This document shows, piece after piece, positions 8,970 through 17,509 of a stretch of DNA of 64,000 bases. Source of the DNA: Hoeflea_A sp965228435. Its GTDB lineage: Bacteria > Pseudomonadota > Alphaproteobacteria > Rhizobiales > Rhizobiaceae. Made by a program: the position numbers and the translations under genes. Numbering within the stretch: the first letter of the stretch is position 1; every line of letters begins with the position of its first letter. Where the stretch lies: positions 5,704,001 to 5,768,000 of the forward strand of contig OZ245818.1 in NCBI GenBank assembly GCA_965228435.1, in the 5' to 3' direction. A model generated the notes under the pieces. It was not told the origin of the DNA. It did no database searches and saw only the letters and a program-made list of their open reading frames with translations.

Positions 8970-9961
8970 ATTCGAGAGGCCTGACAAGCGTCGACGCGGC
9001 AGAAACCGTTTTTCCACTGGCCGAGGCGTTCACCATCTCCCGTGGCTCGCGCACGGAAGCGCGGGTCGTGACAGTGACCCTTAGCGACGGCGAACATATC
9101 GGTCGCGGTGAAAGCGTGCCCTATGCGCGCTATGGCGAGACCGTTGAGGGGGTCATTGCCGAAATAAGCACCATTGCCGGTGATCTGCAGGCCGGACTGG
9201 ACCGCGAAGGTCTGCAGCACCGGCTGCCCGCCGGAGCCGCACGCAATGCCGTCGACTGTGCGCTGTGGGACCTGGAAGCGCGGCGAAGCGGACGCAGAGT
9301 TGCGGAGATCGTCGGCTTGCCAACGCCGCATCCGATGCAAACGGCTTTTACGCTGTCGTTGGAGGTGCCTGACCTCATGCGACAGAAAGCGGCGAAAAAC
9401 GCCGGGCGGCCGCTCTTGAAGATCAAGCTTGGCGGCGAAGGTGACCTCGAACGCCTGGAGGCAGTGCGCGAAGGTGCGCCCGAAGCGGCGATCATCGTCG
9501 ACGCCAATGAAGGCTGGACGCCGGAAACCTACGAGGCGCTGGCTCCGGAATTGTTGCGGCTCGGCGTGCAGATGGTCGAACAGCCGTTGCCCGCCGGCGA
9601 TGACGACGCGCTTGCCAATGTCAACAGAATCCTCCCGGTCTGTGCCGATGAGAGCTGCCACGACCGTGCCTCGCTTGCCGCGCTCAAAGGCAAATATGAC
9701 ATGGTCAATATCAAACTCGACAAGACGGGCGGATTGACCGAAGCACTTAAGCTGAAAGTCGAGGCGCAGGCGCAGGGCTATCAGATCATGGTCGGTTGCA
9801 TGGTGTCCTCGTCGCTGGCCATGGCTCCTGCGGTGCTGGTTGCACAGGGTGCACAGGTTGTTGACCTGGACGGTCCACTTCTGCTTGCCAGCGATCGCGA
9901 CCACGCTTTGATTTATGACGATGCCGGCGTGCATCCGGCAACGTCGCAACTCTGGGGTTGA
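8966..9961 (+). CDS. dgcA: N-acetyl-D-glutamate racemase DgcA (enolase superfamily)
   Basis: A 331-residue dipeptide-epimerase-like enolase superfamily member. The catalytic lysine motif KIK is at residues 152-154, metal ligands are Asp179 (VDANEGW), Glu205 (EQPL) and Asp228 (CADES), and the opposing lysine is Lys250 (NIKLDKTGG). DgcA converts N-acetyl-D-glutamate to the L form. The start overlaps the dgcN stop (ATGA), so the two are translationally coupled. An L-Ala-D/L-Glu epimerase for peptidoglycan recycling is the alternative; the adjacent dgcN favours DgcA. Confidence 0.82.
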   Translation: MNSRGLTSVDAAETVFPLAEAFTISRGSRTEARVVTVTLSDGEHIGRGESVPYARYGETVEGVIAEISTIAGDLQAGLDREGLQHRLPAGAARNAVDCALWDLEARRSGRRVAEIVGLPTPHPMQTAFTLSLEVPDLMRQKAAKNAGRPLLKIKLGGEGDLERLEAVREGAPEAAIIVDANEGWTPETYEALAPELLRLGVQMVEQPLPAGDDDALANVNRILPVCADESCHDRASLAALKGKYDMVNIKLDKTGGLTEALKLKVEAQAQGYQIMVGCMVSSSLAMAPAVLVAQGAQVVDLDGPLLLASDRDHALIYDDAGVHPATSQLWG

Positions 9962-9963
9962 TC

Positions 9964-10818
9964 ATGCGAACAGTCTATGTGAACGGCGATTATGTCGCCG
10001 AAAACGAGGCCAAGGTCTCTGTCTTCGATCGGGGGTTCCTGTTCGCCGATGGCGTCTACGAAGTGACCTCGGTCCTCGACCGCAAGCTGGTGGATTTCGG
10101 CGGTCACTGCGGTCGGCTGCGGCGGTCGCTTGGCGAACTGCAAATGAACCTGGGTATCAGTGACGATGAGCTTCTGGCTATTCACCGCAAACTGGTCGAC
10201 GTCAACGGGATCGATGAGGGACTGATCTATCTACAGGTGACGCGTGGCGCCGCAGACCGCGATTTTGTTTTTCCGCCGGCCGACACACCGGCGACGCTGG
10301 TGCTCTTCACCCAGAAAAAATCCCTGGTCGACAATCCGCTCGCAGAGCGCGGCCAGAAAGTCATCACGGTTGAGGACCAGCGCTGGATGCGCTGCGATAT
10401 CAAGACGGTGCAACTGCTATTCCCGTCATTGGCCAAGATGGAAGCGCGGTCCAAGGGTGCCGATGACGCGTGGATGGTGCGCGATGGCCTGATTACCGAG
10501 GGGTCGTCGAACAATGCCTATATCGTCACTGACAAAGGGACGATCGTCACGCGCGATCTCTCCAACCTCATCCTGCATGGAATCACCCGCAGGGCTGTCC
10601 TCGAATGCGCCCGTAAACTGCAAATGAAAGTCGAGGAACGACCGTTTGCCTTGGACGAGGCTTTGACCGCGCGGGAAGCATTCGTGACCTCGGCCTCCGG
10701 CTTCGTTGTGCCGACTGTTGCCATCAATGACCAACCGATTGGTGACGGCTCTGCTGGTCCCGTCGCGCGCCAATTGCGGGAAACCTATATCGAGGAAATG
10801 CGGCGCTCTGCGGTCTGA
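9964..10818 (+). CDS. dat: D-amino-acid transaminase (class IV PLP)
   Basis: A 284-residue fold-type IV aminotransferase. Lys147 (CDIKTVQLL) is the PLP-binding lysine and Glu179 (LITEGSSNN) the cofactor-tuning glutamate, nearly the same numbering as Bacillus D-amino-acid transaminase. It exchanges amino groups between D-amino acids and 2-oxoglutarate, making D-glutamate, the substrate for DgcN/DgcA just upstream. The ATG at 9964 follows the dgcA stop by two bases, so this is the third gene of the same unit. Confidence 0.88.
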   Translation: MRTVYVNGDYVAENEAKVSVFDRGFLFADGVYEVTSVLDRKLVDFGGHCGRLRRSLGELQMNLGISDDELLAIHRKLVDVNGIDEGLIYLQVTRGAADRDFVFPPADTPATLVLFTQKKSLVDNPLAERGQKVITVEDQRWMRCDIKTVQLLFPSLAKMEARSKGADDAWMVRDGLITEGSSNNAYIVTDKGTIVTRDLSNLILHGITRRAVLECARKLQMKVEERPFALDEALTAREAFVTSASGFVVPTVAINDQPIGDGSAGPVARQLRETYIEEMRRSAV

Positions 10819-10838
10819 GACCGCCTAAGCAGCGTTGT

Positions 10839-11489
10839 TTACTCGTCGGCGGTGCCTGGTTTCGGGCTCGGAACCGGCACTCGTCCAGATGTCGAAGCGC
10901 GCACACCGTCGTCACCGGCGTCCGGGATTTCCACGGAGTTTTCCTCCGACGCCGCTTGCTGCGTATTTTGCGTCGCATTGCCGGATGCAACGGCATCCGT
11001 CTCCACCAGATTGATGTTGAGGTCCAGAAGGCGAAGGAACCCATTGACCGGCTCAAACCGCATCCAGAAAGCGACGGTCAGCGGTTGACCCGCAACCGAG
11101 CCGGCTATGTCGAGCCGGCCGGCCTCATCCAGGGTTGGCGCCCGCGACAGAGCGATCGGCAGAACGAGCACCGGGGACAGATCAACCCGGGCATCTCGCA
11201 GCGGCTTGAATTCGATAGCAAGGGTAGCAGCCGAGTTCCGTGCCGCGAAAGAAGGTGCGGCGAGGTCTCGCAAAACGGTGTAATTGCCGGTTGCATTGGC
11301 ATGGTCGACAGCACTGAGTGTCGACCGGACCAACCGCACCAGCAACGCCTTTTCGATCTGGCGTACCTGCTGGGTCTGTGCCGGCGGGTTTTCACTCTCG
11401 GTTTGTTCCTGCGCGATAGCAGCGATGCCGGAAAGGGCGAAAGCCAAAAGCAGGGTGAAAAGCGGTGCGAGGGCGGGTTTCAGCGACAA
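10839..11489 (-). CDS. Exported protein of unknown function
   Basis: I do not recognise a family. The protein has an N-terminal signal peptide ending about SGIAAIA, a helical stretch (RQIEKALLVRLVRSTLSAVDHANATGNYTVLRDLAAPSF) and a beta-rich core (LTVAFWMRFEPVNGFLRLLDLNINLV), then a low-complexity acidic and Pro/Ser-rich tail. The helix-plus-sheet layout recalls small NTF2-like or DUF4864-type periplasmic proteins, but I cannot assign one. The start is uncertain: TTG at 11489 has GGAG nine bases upstream, while TTG at 11504 has none. It follows the PAP2 gene on the same strand and ends convergent to dat. Confidence 0.65.
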   Translation of the reverse strand: MSLKPALAPLFTLLLAFALSGIAAIAQEQTESENPPAQTQQVRQIEKALLVRLVRSTLSAVDHANATGNYTVLRDLAAPSFAARNSAATLAIEFKPLRDARVDLSPVLVLPIALSRAPTLDEAGRLDIAGSVAGQPLTVAFWMRFEPVNGFLRLLDLNINLVETDAVASGNATQNTQQAASEENSVEIPDAGDDGVRASTSGRVPVPSPKPGTADE

Positions 11490-11587
11490 GGAACTGTTCT
11501 CCAATGGCGCTATCAGGATTACACGCTATTGGCGTTGAATACGAGAACAATCCACGTCAAGGATGAGCTTGGCCGCGCAGTGGATGG

Positions 11588-12694
11588 TCAGCGGAGTTCC
11601 GTTTTCAGAAGGTTCCAACCGGACAGTCGCCACACGAGCCAGGCCAGCAGCGCACCGGCATAACCGTCGACCACATAATGCCAGGCGAGAACGACAGATC
11701 CCAGAAGAATGGCGGCCGCGAAGAGCCAGGCCAAGGGCGCAAACCGCGAGCGACAATGCGTGGCATAGATCGCCAGCAAGACCGATGACGCGACGTGAAG
11801 CGAGGGGAATGCGGAGATGCCCGCCGATCCCTTTCGGGCACCTGTAAAGCCGTCCCAAAGCATCTCCTGCGTCGATAGCGCCCAGATCCGGAAATGCTCG
11901 TTGGCAGTATGAAGGTCGGCCATCAACGGAGCATAGTCGGAACCGAAGCCGAGGCGTTCGAAATAGACCGGGCCAGCCGACGAAAAGGTAAACGCCACAA
12001 AGACACCGGCGATCAACCACAACAGCATGAAGGATGTGAGGTAGCGCATGCGATTCTCGCTGTTGCGCGCTGACATGCCGACCAGAAAGTAGCTGCCGAG
12101 AATGATGAAGAACCACAGATTGTAGTTGAAGTTGATGAGCCATACCGCGAGTGGCTGGGTGATCAACCAGCCCAGCCAATCGTGGGGCAGGCGGCCAAAG
12201 CTGACGGCTATGTCCAGGTCGCGGAAGAACACGTCCCAGTCGAAGGGGTGCAGGAGGCCAATGGCGCCCTTGAGGATGCTGAAACCGGAAACGAAGAAGA
12301 GCAGCACGATGAAGGAATGGGCGGTGTTGACGGCCCGGTCACCGTGAAAGAGCGTCTCCTTTAGCCACCGCAGCATCGCCAGCGAGGGCGATTTGGGTTT
12401 TTCAACCAGCGCCAGGTGGAAGAACTTGACGATCAGTCCGGCAAATATGCCGACACCAGCAGCGACCGCGATATAGAAGCCAAACTGCCCGACAATGTCG
12501 AAATCAGGCCAGTTGCCGCTGACGGGGGCCACCACAAGCGCCAGCGAAAACGTGAACAGGGCGATGATGTAGAGGTTCCGATGGGTCGCGAACCCGCGCG
12601 AGAAACGGTCTGCCGCGCGTCGAAGCCCGGCACGTTCGATTTCGGGACCTGCAGCAAACTCAGACAATGGACTTATCGTGCCTCCGTTGCCCAC
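11588..12694 (-). CDS. PAP2-family membrane phosphatase / phosphotransferase
   Basis: A polytopic membrane protein of about 368 residues with a C-terminal PAP2 domain. The acid phosphatase motifs are visible: SAFPSLH at residues 294-300 and HYVVDGYAG with His339 and Asp343. The arrangement fits the PAP2_3 (Aur1/Ipt1-like) branch, which acts on lipid-linked phosphates in the membrane. Around eight hydrophobic segments precede the active site. The GTG at 12694 is the longest start but lacks a clear ribosome-binding site, so the N terminus is uncertain. Substrate unknown; a lipid phosphatase or phosphoinositol-transferase-like role is possible. Confidence 0.8.
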   Translation of the reverse strand: MGNGGTISPLSEFAAGPEIERAGLRRAADRFSRGFATHRNLYIIALFTFSLALVVAPVSGNWPDFDIVGQFGFYIAVAAGVGIFAGLIVKFFHLALVEKPKSPSLAMLRWLKETLFHGDRAVNTAHSFIVLLFFVSGFSILKGAIGLLHPFDWDVFFRDLDIAVSFGRLPHDWLGWLITQPLAVWLINFNYNLWFFIILGSYFLVGMSARNSENRMRYLTSFMLLWLIAGVFVAFTFSSAGPVYFERLGFGSDYAPLMADLHTANEHFRIWALSTQEMLWDGFTGARKGSAGISAFPSLHVASSVLLAIYATHCRSRFAPLAWLFAAAILLGSVVLAWHYVVDGYAGALLAWLVWRLSGWNLLKTELR

Positions 12695-13010
12695 GATTCT
12701 ATAGGCACAAACACTTTAGATTTGGTGTACCGGCTGAACTGAGCTTCTGCGGCTCGGACCGGCTAAGTTGATGCGAATTTGGAATGAACTGATGCCGGAA
12801 ATTGGCTTTACAACACGTTTGTCTTCCATCAATAAGCGTTCGAAATTCCAATTGGTAATAATATCGTTCAGCGAAGCGGCGGTGATCTCGACCGCATCTT
12901 CTGGCAAACCGGCAACGGTTGCGACCGATTGATTTCTTTGGTTGGAAACGAAAGACTAGACGTAATGGAGCTTCCGCGCCGCTCCCGCACCCAAATGGAG
13001 GAATTGCACC
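12695..13010. other. Divergent intergenic region, PAP2 gene - gcdH
   Basis: These 316 bases must hold the promoters of both divergent genes. A 63-codon minus-strand frame (12716-12907, TTG start) gives a peptide beginning PEDAVEITAASLNDIITNW whose codon use looks native, but it has no ribosome-binding site or recognisable family, so I do not call it a gene. A GGAGG at 12995-12999 is the gcdH ribosome-binding site. Confidence 0.45.
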
Positions 13011-14225
13011 ATGCTGGCTGAACTGAAACCGAAGGAATCGCCATCTCTGTCCACGTTCGACTGGGAAGATCCGTTCCGCCTGGACGATCAACTGACCGAT
13101 GACGAACGCATGATCCGCGACGCCACCCGTTCCTATGCGCAGGAAAAACTGCAGCCAAGGGTGATCGAAGCCTATCGTGACGAGATCACCGATCCGGGGA
13201 TTTTCCGGGAGATGGGCGAGATGGGTTTGCTCGGCATCACCGTGCCGGAAGCCTATGGCGGGTCCGGGGCCGGTTACGTCTCTTATGGCCTGGTTGCCCG
13301 CGAAGTCGAGCGTGTTGATTCTGGCTATCGATCGATGATGTCGGTGCAATCCTCCCTGGTCATGTATCCGATCTACGCCTATGGCTCCGAAGAACAGCGC
13401 AACCGCTATCTGCCGGGCCTGGCCCGGGGCGAGTTGATCGGCTGCTTTGGATTGACTGAACCCGACGCCGGCAGTGATCCCGGTGGTATGAAGACCCGAG
13501 CCGTCAAAACCGACGGCGGCTATCGGCTGAGCGGCACGAAGATGTGGATCTCCAATGCACCCATCGCCGATGTCTTCGTTGTCTGGGCGAAGTCAGAGGC
13601 GCATGACGGCAAGATCCGCGGGTTCATCCTGGAAAAGGGCATGGCCGGACTGTCGGCGCCAAAGGTCGGTGGCAAACTGTCGCTGCGGGCCTCCATCACC
13701 GGCGAAATCGTCATGGACGGTGTCGAGGTTGACGAATCTGCCTTATTGCCGAACGTGTCCGGTCTGAAAGGTCCGTTCGGCTGCCTGAACCGGGCGCGCT
13801 ATGGAATCTCCTGGGGCGCCATGGGTGCGGCGGAGTTCTGCTGGCATGCAGCGCTCCAGTATGGGCTCGACCGCAAGCAGTTCGGTCGCCCGCTGGCACA
13901 GACACAGCTCTATCAGAAGAAACTGGCAGACATGCAGACTGAGATTTCGCTCGGTCTTCAGGGGTCTCTGCGGGTCGGACGGCTGATGGATGAGGCCAAC
14001 GCGGCGCCGGAGATGATTTCCATCGTCAAGCGCAACAATTGCGGCAAGGCGCTGGATATCGCGCGCATGGCAAGGGACATGCACGGCGGCAACGGCATTT
14101 CCGAAGAATTCCAGGTCATGCGCCATATGTGCAACCTGGAAACCGTCAACACTTACGAAGGTGCCCACGACGTTCATGCCCTGATCCTCGGTCGGGCACA
14201 AACCGGCCTTCAGGCGTTTTTCTGA
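13011..14225 (+). CDS. gcdH: Glutaryl-CoA dehydrogenase
   Basis: A 404-residue acyl-CoA dehydrogenase with the full N/M/C-domain layout: FAD-contacting GCFGLTEPDAGSDPGGM, KMWISNAPIADVFVVWAK, the C-terminal HGGNGISEEF and the catalytic glutamate in NTYEGAHDVHA (about residue 383). These match the glutaryl-CoA dehydrogenase branch, which oxidises and decarboxylates glutaryl-CoA to crotonyl-CoA at the end of lysine and tryptophan breakdown. It leads a five-gene block ending in a LysR regulator. Start ATG at 13011 follows GGAGGAATTGCACC. Confidence 0.92.
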   Translation: MLAELKPKESPSLSTFDWEDPFRLDDQLTDDERMIRDATRSYAQEKLQPRVIEAYRDEITDPGIFREMGEMGLLGITVPEAYGGSGAGYVSYGLVAREVERVDSGYRSMMSVQSSLVMYPIYAYGSEEQRNRYLPGLARGELIGCFGLTEPDAGSDPGGMKTRAVKTDGGYRLSGTKMWISNAPIADVFVVWAKSEAHDGKIRGFILEKGMAGLSAPKVGGKLSLRASITGEIVMDGVEVDESALLPNVSGLKGPFGCLNRARYGISWGAMGAAEFCWHAALQYGLDRKQFGRPLAQTQLYQKKLADMQTEISLGLQGSLRVGRLMDEANAAPEMISIVKRNNCGKALDIARMARDMHGGNGISEEFQVMRHMCNLETVNTYEGAHDVHALILGRAQTGLQAFF

Positions 14226-14237
14226 TCGGATCAGGCA

Positions 14238-16454
14238 ATGGACCGCGCGGACATTGTCCACGACAATTTTCTGGCTCGGGTGAGGGCGGGAGATCTTCCT
14301 CCGCCTTCCGACGCCGTTTCATTGGCGGAGGCGGGGCTGTCGCCATCCGATCTGGTGACGTTGTTTCGCAGCCAGGTCCTGTCGCGTCAGCTCGATCGGA
14401 CGTCACGGAAATTGCAGGCGCGAGGTGAGGGGTTCTACACCATCGGTTCGTCCGGCCATGAGGGCAACGCAGCGGTTGCCGCAGCGCTGCGGTCGGACGA
14501 TATGGCGTTCCTGCATTACCGGGATGCAGCCTTTCAAATACAGCGAGCCTCGCAGCGACCGGGCGAAACTCCGGCCTGGGACATGCTGTTGAGTTTCGTT
14601 GCGTCCAGCGACGACCCGATTTCCGGCGGCCGGCACAAGGTGCTTGGATCGGCAGCACTCCACATCCCGCCACAGACGTCGACCATTGCCAGCCATTTGC
14701 CGAAAGCCGTCGGCACCGCCTATTCAATTGGCCTGGCCAAGCGCCTCAAACCGGAACATCAGCAACTCGCGGACGATGCCATTGTCATGTGCAGTTTCGG
14801 CGATGCTTCCGCGAACCACTCGACAGCTCAAGGCGCGTTCAATACCGCGTGCTGGACTGCCTATCAGGGCATTCCGATGCCATTGCTCTTCGTGTGCGAA
14901 GACAACGGTATCGGCATATCCACGCGCACACCGGGCGGCTGGATCGAAGCGACTTTTTCCAACCGGCCGGGCTTGAAATACCAGCGCTGTTCCGGTCTGA
15001 ATGCCGCGAGCGCCTACAAAGCAGCGCGTGAAGCAGCGGCCTATGTTCGCAAACGGCGAAAGCCGGCTTTCCTGCATGTCGACACGGTACGGCTCTACGG
15101 CCACGCCGGGTCCGATATGCAGACTGCCTACATGAGCAAACAGGCCATGGAGGCCGACGAGGCCAACGATCCACTGCTGCACACCGCCCGCATGCTGCTC
15201 GACAACGGCATCCTCGACATAGAAGCTGTTTTGCAGATCTATGACCAAACGGAAGCCCGCTGCACCCGCATAGCCGAGCAGGTCATTACCCGGCCGAAGC
15301 TGGAGACGCCGAAGCAGGTGATGGCGAGCCTTGTACCGCCACGCCGCGAATGCCGTCCCAAAAACGGGCCGTCTGCTGAACAACGTACGGGTATCTTCGG
15401 CAGTGATGCCAAGACGCTCGACAGCCCGCAACACATGGCACGAATGATCAACTGGGCGCTCACCGACCTGATGCTCGAACACGACGAGATCGTCATGGCG
15501 GGTGAGGATATCGGTCCGAAGGGTGGTGTCTACAACGTCACGGCAAAGCTGCACGCGCGTTTCGGGGCGCATCGCGTGATCAATACACTGCTTGATGAGC
15601 AGTCGATTCTCGGACTCGGAATCGGGCTTGCGCATAATGGCTTCCTGCCGATCCCGGAGATCCAGTTTCTGGCCTATCTGCACAATGCAGAAGACCAGTT
15701 GCGCGGCGAGGCGGCGACACTGAGTTTCTTCTCCAACGGCCAATACACCAACCCGATGATCATCCGGATTGCCGGGCTTGGCTATCAGAAGGGTTTCGGT
15801 GGCCACTTTCACAACGACAACAGCCTGGCGGTGCTGCGCGACATCCCGGGCATCGTGATTGCCTGTCCCTCAAACGGTGCAGACGCCGTTCACATGATGC
15901 GCGAGTGCGTGCGGCTGGCGCGTGAAGAACAGCGCGTGATTGCGTTCGTGGAACCGATCGCGCTCTACATGACGCGCGACCTGCACGAGCAAAAGGACGG
16001 ACTTTGGACATTTCGCTACGATCCGCCTGGCGAGGGCCAGGCGATCGGGATCGGCGACATTGGCCAGTATGGAGATGGCGAAGACCTGGCCATCGTCACC
16101 TATGGCAACGGCTATTATTTGTCCCGTCAGGCCGAGCGCATCCTCGCTGAGAAACACGGCCTGAATGTGCGGGTCATTGACCTGCGCTGGCTGGCACCGC
16201 TCAACGAAGAGGCAATCCTCTCCGCCGTCGAACCTTGTGATCACGTACTGGTCGTGGACGAATGCCGGGTAACCGGTTCGCAGTCGGAAGCCCTGATGAC
16301 TCTCCTGGCGGAGAGTGCCTCATCGGATAAGAAAACCAAGCGTATCTCCGCCCATGACAGCTTCATTCCGCTCGGAAGGGCCGCAACGGCGACGTTGCCG
16401 AGCCGTGACGGTATCGTCGAAGCCGCGCTCGAGCTGACGGGACGGCCAGCATGA
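14238..16454 (+). CDS. Fused E1 alpha-beta 2-oxoacid dehydrogenase (thiamine diphosphate enzyme)
   Basis: A 738-residue fusion of the E1 alpha and beta chains of a branched-chain/pyruvate-type 2-oxoacid dehydrogenase. Residues 1 to about 380 are the alpha part, with the thiamine-diphosphate motif GDAS at 188-191 closing at Asn223 (CEDNGIGIS). From about 400 comes the beta part (EIVMAGEDIGPKGGVYNVT, EIQFLAYLHNAEDQLRGE, LRWLAPLNEEAI). It decarboxylates a 2-oxoacid and needs a lipoylated E2 and an E3, neither of which is encoded nearby. Next to gcdH and a saccharopine-dehydrogenase-like gene, 2-oxoadipate is an attractive but unproven substrate. Confidence 0.85.
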   Translation: MDRADIVHDNFLARVRAGDLPPPSDAVSLAEAGLSPSDLVTLFRSQVLSRQLDRTSRKLQARGEGFYTIGSSGHEGNAAVAAALRSDDMAFLHYRDAAFQIQRASQRPGETPAWDMLLSFVASSDDPISGGRHKVLGSAALHIPPQTSTIASHLPKAVGTAYSIGLAKRLKPEHQQLADDAIVMCSFGDASANHSTAQGAFNTACWTAYQGIPMPLLFVCEDNGIGISTRTPGGWIEATFSNRPGLKYQRCSGLNAASAYKAAREAAAYVRKRRKPAFLHVDTVRLYGHAGSDMQTAYMSKQAMEADEANDPLLHTARMLLDNGILDIEAVLQIYDQTEARCTRIAEQVITRPKLETPKQVMASLVPPRRECRPKNGPSAEQRTGIFGSDAKTLDSPQHMARMINWALTDLMLEHDEIVMAGEDIGPKGGVYNVTAKLHARFGAHRVINTLLDEQSILGLGIGLAHNGFLPIPEIQFLAYLHNAEDQLRGEAATLSFFSNGQYTNPMIIRIAGLGYQKGFGGHFHNDNSLAVLRDIPGIVIACPSNGADAVHMMRECVRLAREEQRVIAFVEPIALYMTRDLHEQKDGLWTFRYDPPGEGQAIGIGDIGQYGDGEDLAIVTYGNGYYLSRQAERILAEKHGLNVRVIDLRWLAPLNEEAILSAVEPCDHVLVVDECRVTGSQSEALMTLLAESASSDKKTKRISAHDSFIPLGRAATATLPSRDGIVEAALELTGRPA

Positions 16455-17488
16455 CCAGAACTGCAGTCGTGATCTGCCCGGGCCGCGGAACCTATAACAG
16501 CCCGGAGCTGGGTTACCTTTCCCGTCATCATGCGGAAAAGGCCGACTTGCTGTCGATGCTGGATGGTTATCGCGCAGAGCGAGGTCAGACACCGGTCAGG
16601 GAGCTCGACAGTGCCGAGCGCTATTCCCCGTCCGTCCACACACGCGGCGACAATGCTTCGCCTTTGATCTACGCGTGCTCCTACGCGGATTTCCTGTCGA
16701 TCGATCGTGGCGAAATCGAAATCGTCGCCGTCACCGGCAATTCCATGGGCTGGTACAGCGCTCTGGCCTGCGCCGGCGCTCTCGATGCAGAAGGCGGCAT
16801 GGCGGTGGTCAATACCATGGGCACGCTGATGCAGGAAAACCTGGTCGGCGGCCAGATGATCTACCCATTTGTCGATTCCGACTGGCATGCAATTCCCGGA
16901 AAACGGGATGAACTGCTGGCACTGGTCGAGCACATCGGTGCGATGCCGGATCATGCGTTGTTCGTTTCGATCGATCTCGGTGGAATGCTGGTCTTTGCCG
17001 GAGACGAGGCCGGTCTTTCTGCGCTGGAGGCTGAGCTGCCACCAGTCGATGATCGTTTTCCCATGCGGTTGAAAAATCATGCGGCGTTTCACACGCCGTT
17101 GCTCGAGGGCGTGGCGGAAAAGGGCAGGGCTGAACTGTCGCCCGATTTGTTCCGGCAACCGGATGTGCCGCTGGTCGATGGGCGAGGGGCTATCTGGTAT
17201 CCGCATGGCGTGGACACGGCGGAGCTCTACGGCTACACGCTCGGCCACCAGGTGACGCAGACCTATGACTTTGCGCTGGCAGTGCAGGTTGCGACGCGGG
17301 AGTTCGCGCCCGACCACCTGATCATCACGGGGCCGGGGACAACACTTGGGGGCGCCGTTGCCCAGTCGCTGATCGAAATCGACTGGCAAGGCCTTGCCGG
17401 CAAGGCTGAGTTTGCCGCACGCCAGGCCGCGTCACCCTTCGTCATATCGATGGGCATGGACGACCAGCGCACACTTATTGCTGGCTGA
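16451..17488 (+). CDS. FabD-like acyltransferase with altered acyl-binding site
   Basis: A 345-residue ACP S-acyltransferase-fold protein. The nucleophile elbow reads GNSMG at residues 96-100 (Ser98) in place of the usual GHSLG, and the catalytic histidine appears in AAFHTPLL (His214). Where FabD has the arginine that binds the malonyl carboxylate (RGKFMQ), this protein has Met123 (TMGTLMQ), so malonyl-CoA is unlikely to be the donor. The start overlaps the E1 stop by ATGA, indicating coupled translation with the fused E1. It might accept the acyl product of that enzyme; this is inference. Confidence 0.75.
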   Translation: MTRTAVVICPGRGTYNSPELGYLSRHHAEKADLLSMLDGYRAERGQTPVRELDSAERYSPSVHTRGDNASPLIYACSYADFLSIDRGEIEIVAVTGNSMGWYSALACAGALDAEGGMAVVNTMGTLMQENLVGGQMIYPFVDSDWHAIPGKRDELLALVEHIGAMPDHALFVSIDLGGMLVFAGDEAGLSALEAELPPVDDRFPMRLKNHAAFHTPLLEGVAEKGRAELSPDLFRQPDVPLVDGRGAIWYPHGVDTAELYGYTLGHQVTQTYDFALAVQVATREFAPDHLIITGPGTTLGGAVAQSLIEIDWQGLAGKAEFAARQAASPFVISMGMDDQRTLIAG

Positions 17489-17509
17489 CGAAACTGCGGG
17501 GATTGGAAA

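Noticed and set aside
12716..12907. 63-codon minus-strand frame upstream of gcdH
   Set aside because: Codon use is reasonable, but the TTG start has no ribosome-binding site and I recognise no family; it could be a remnant.
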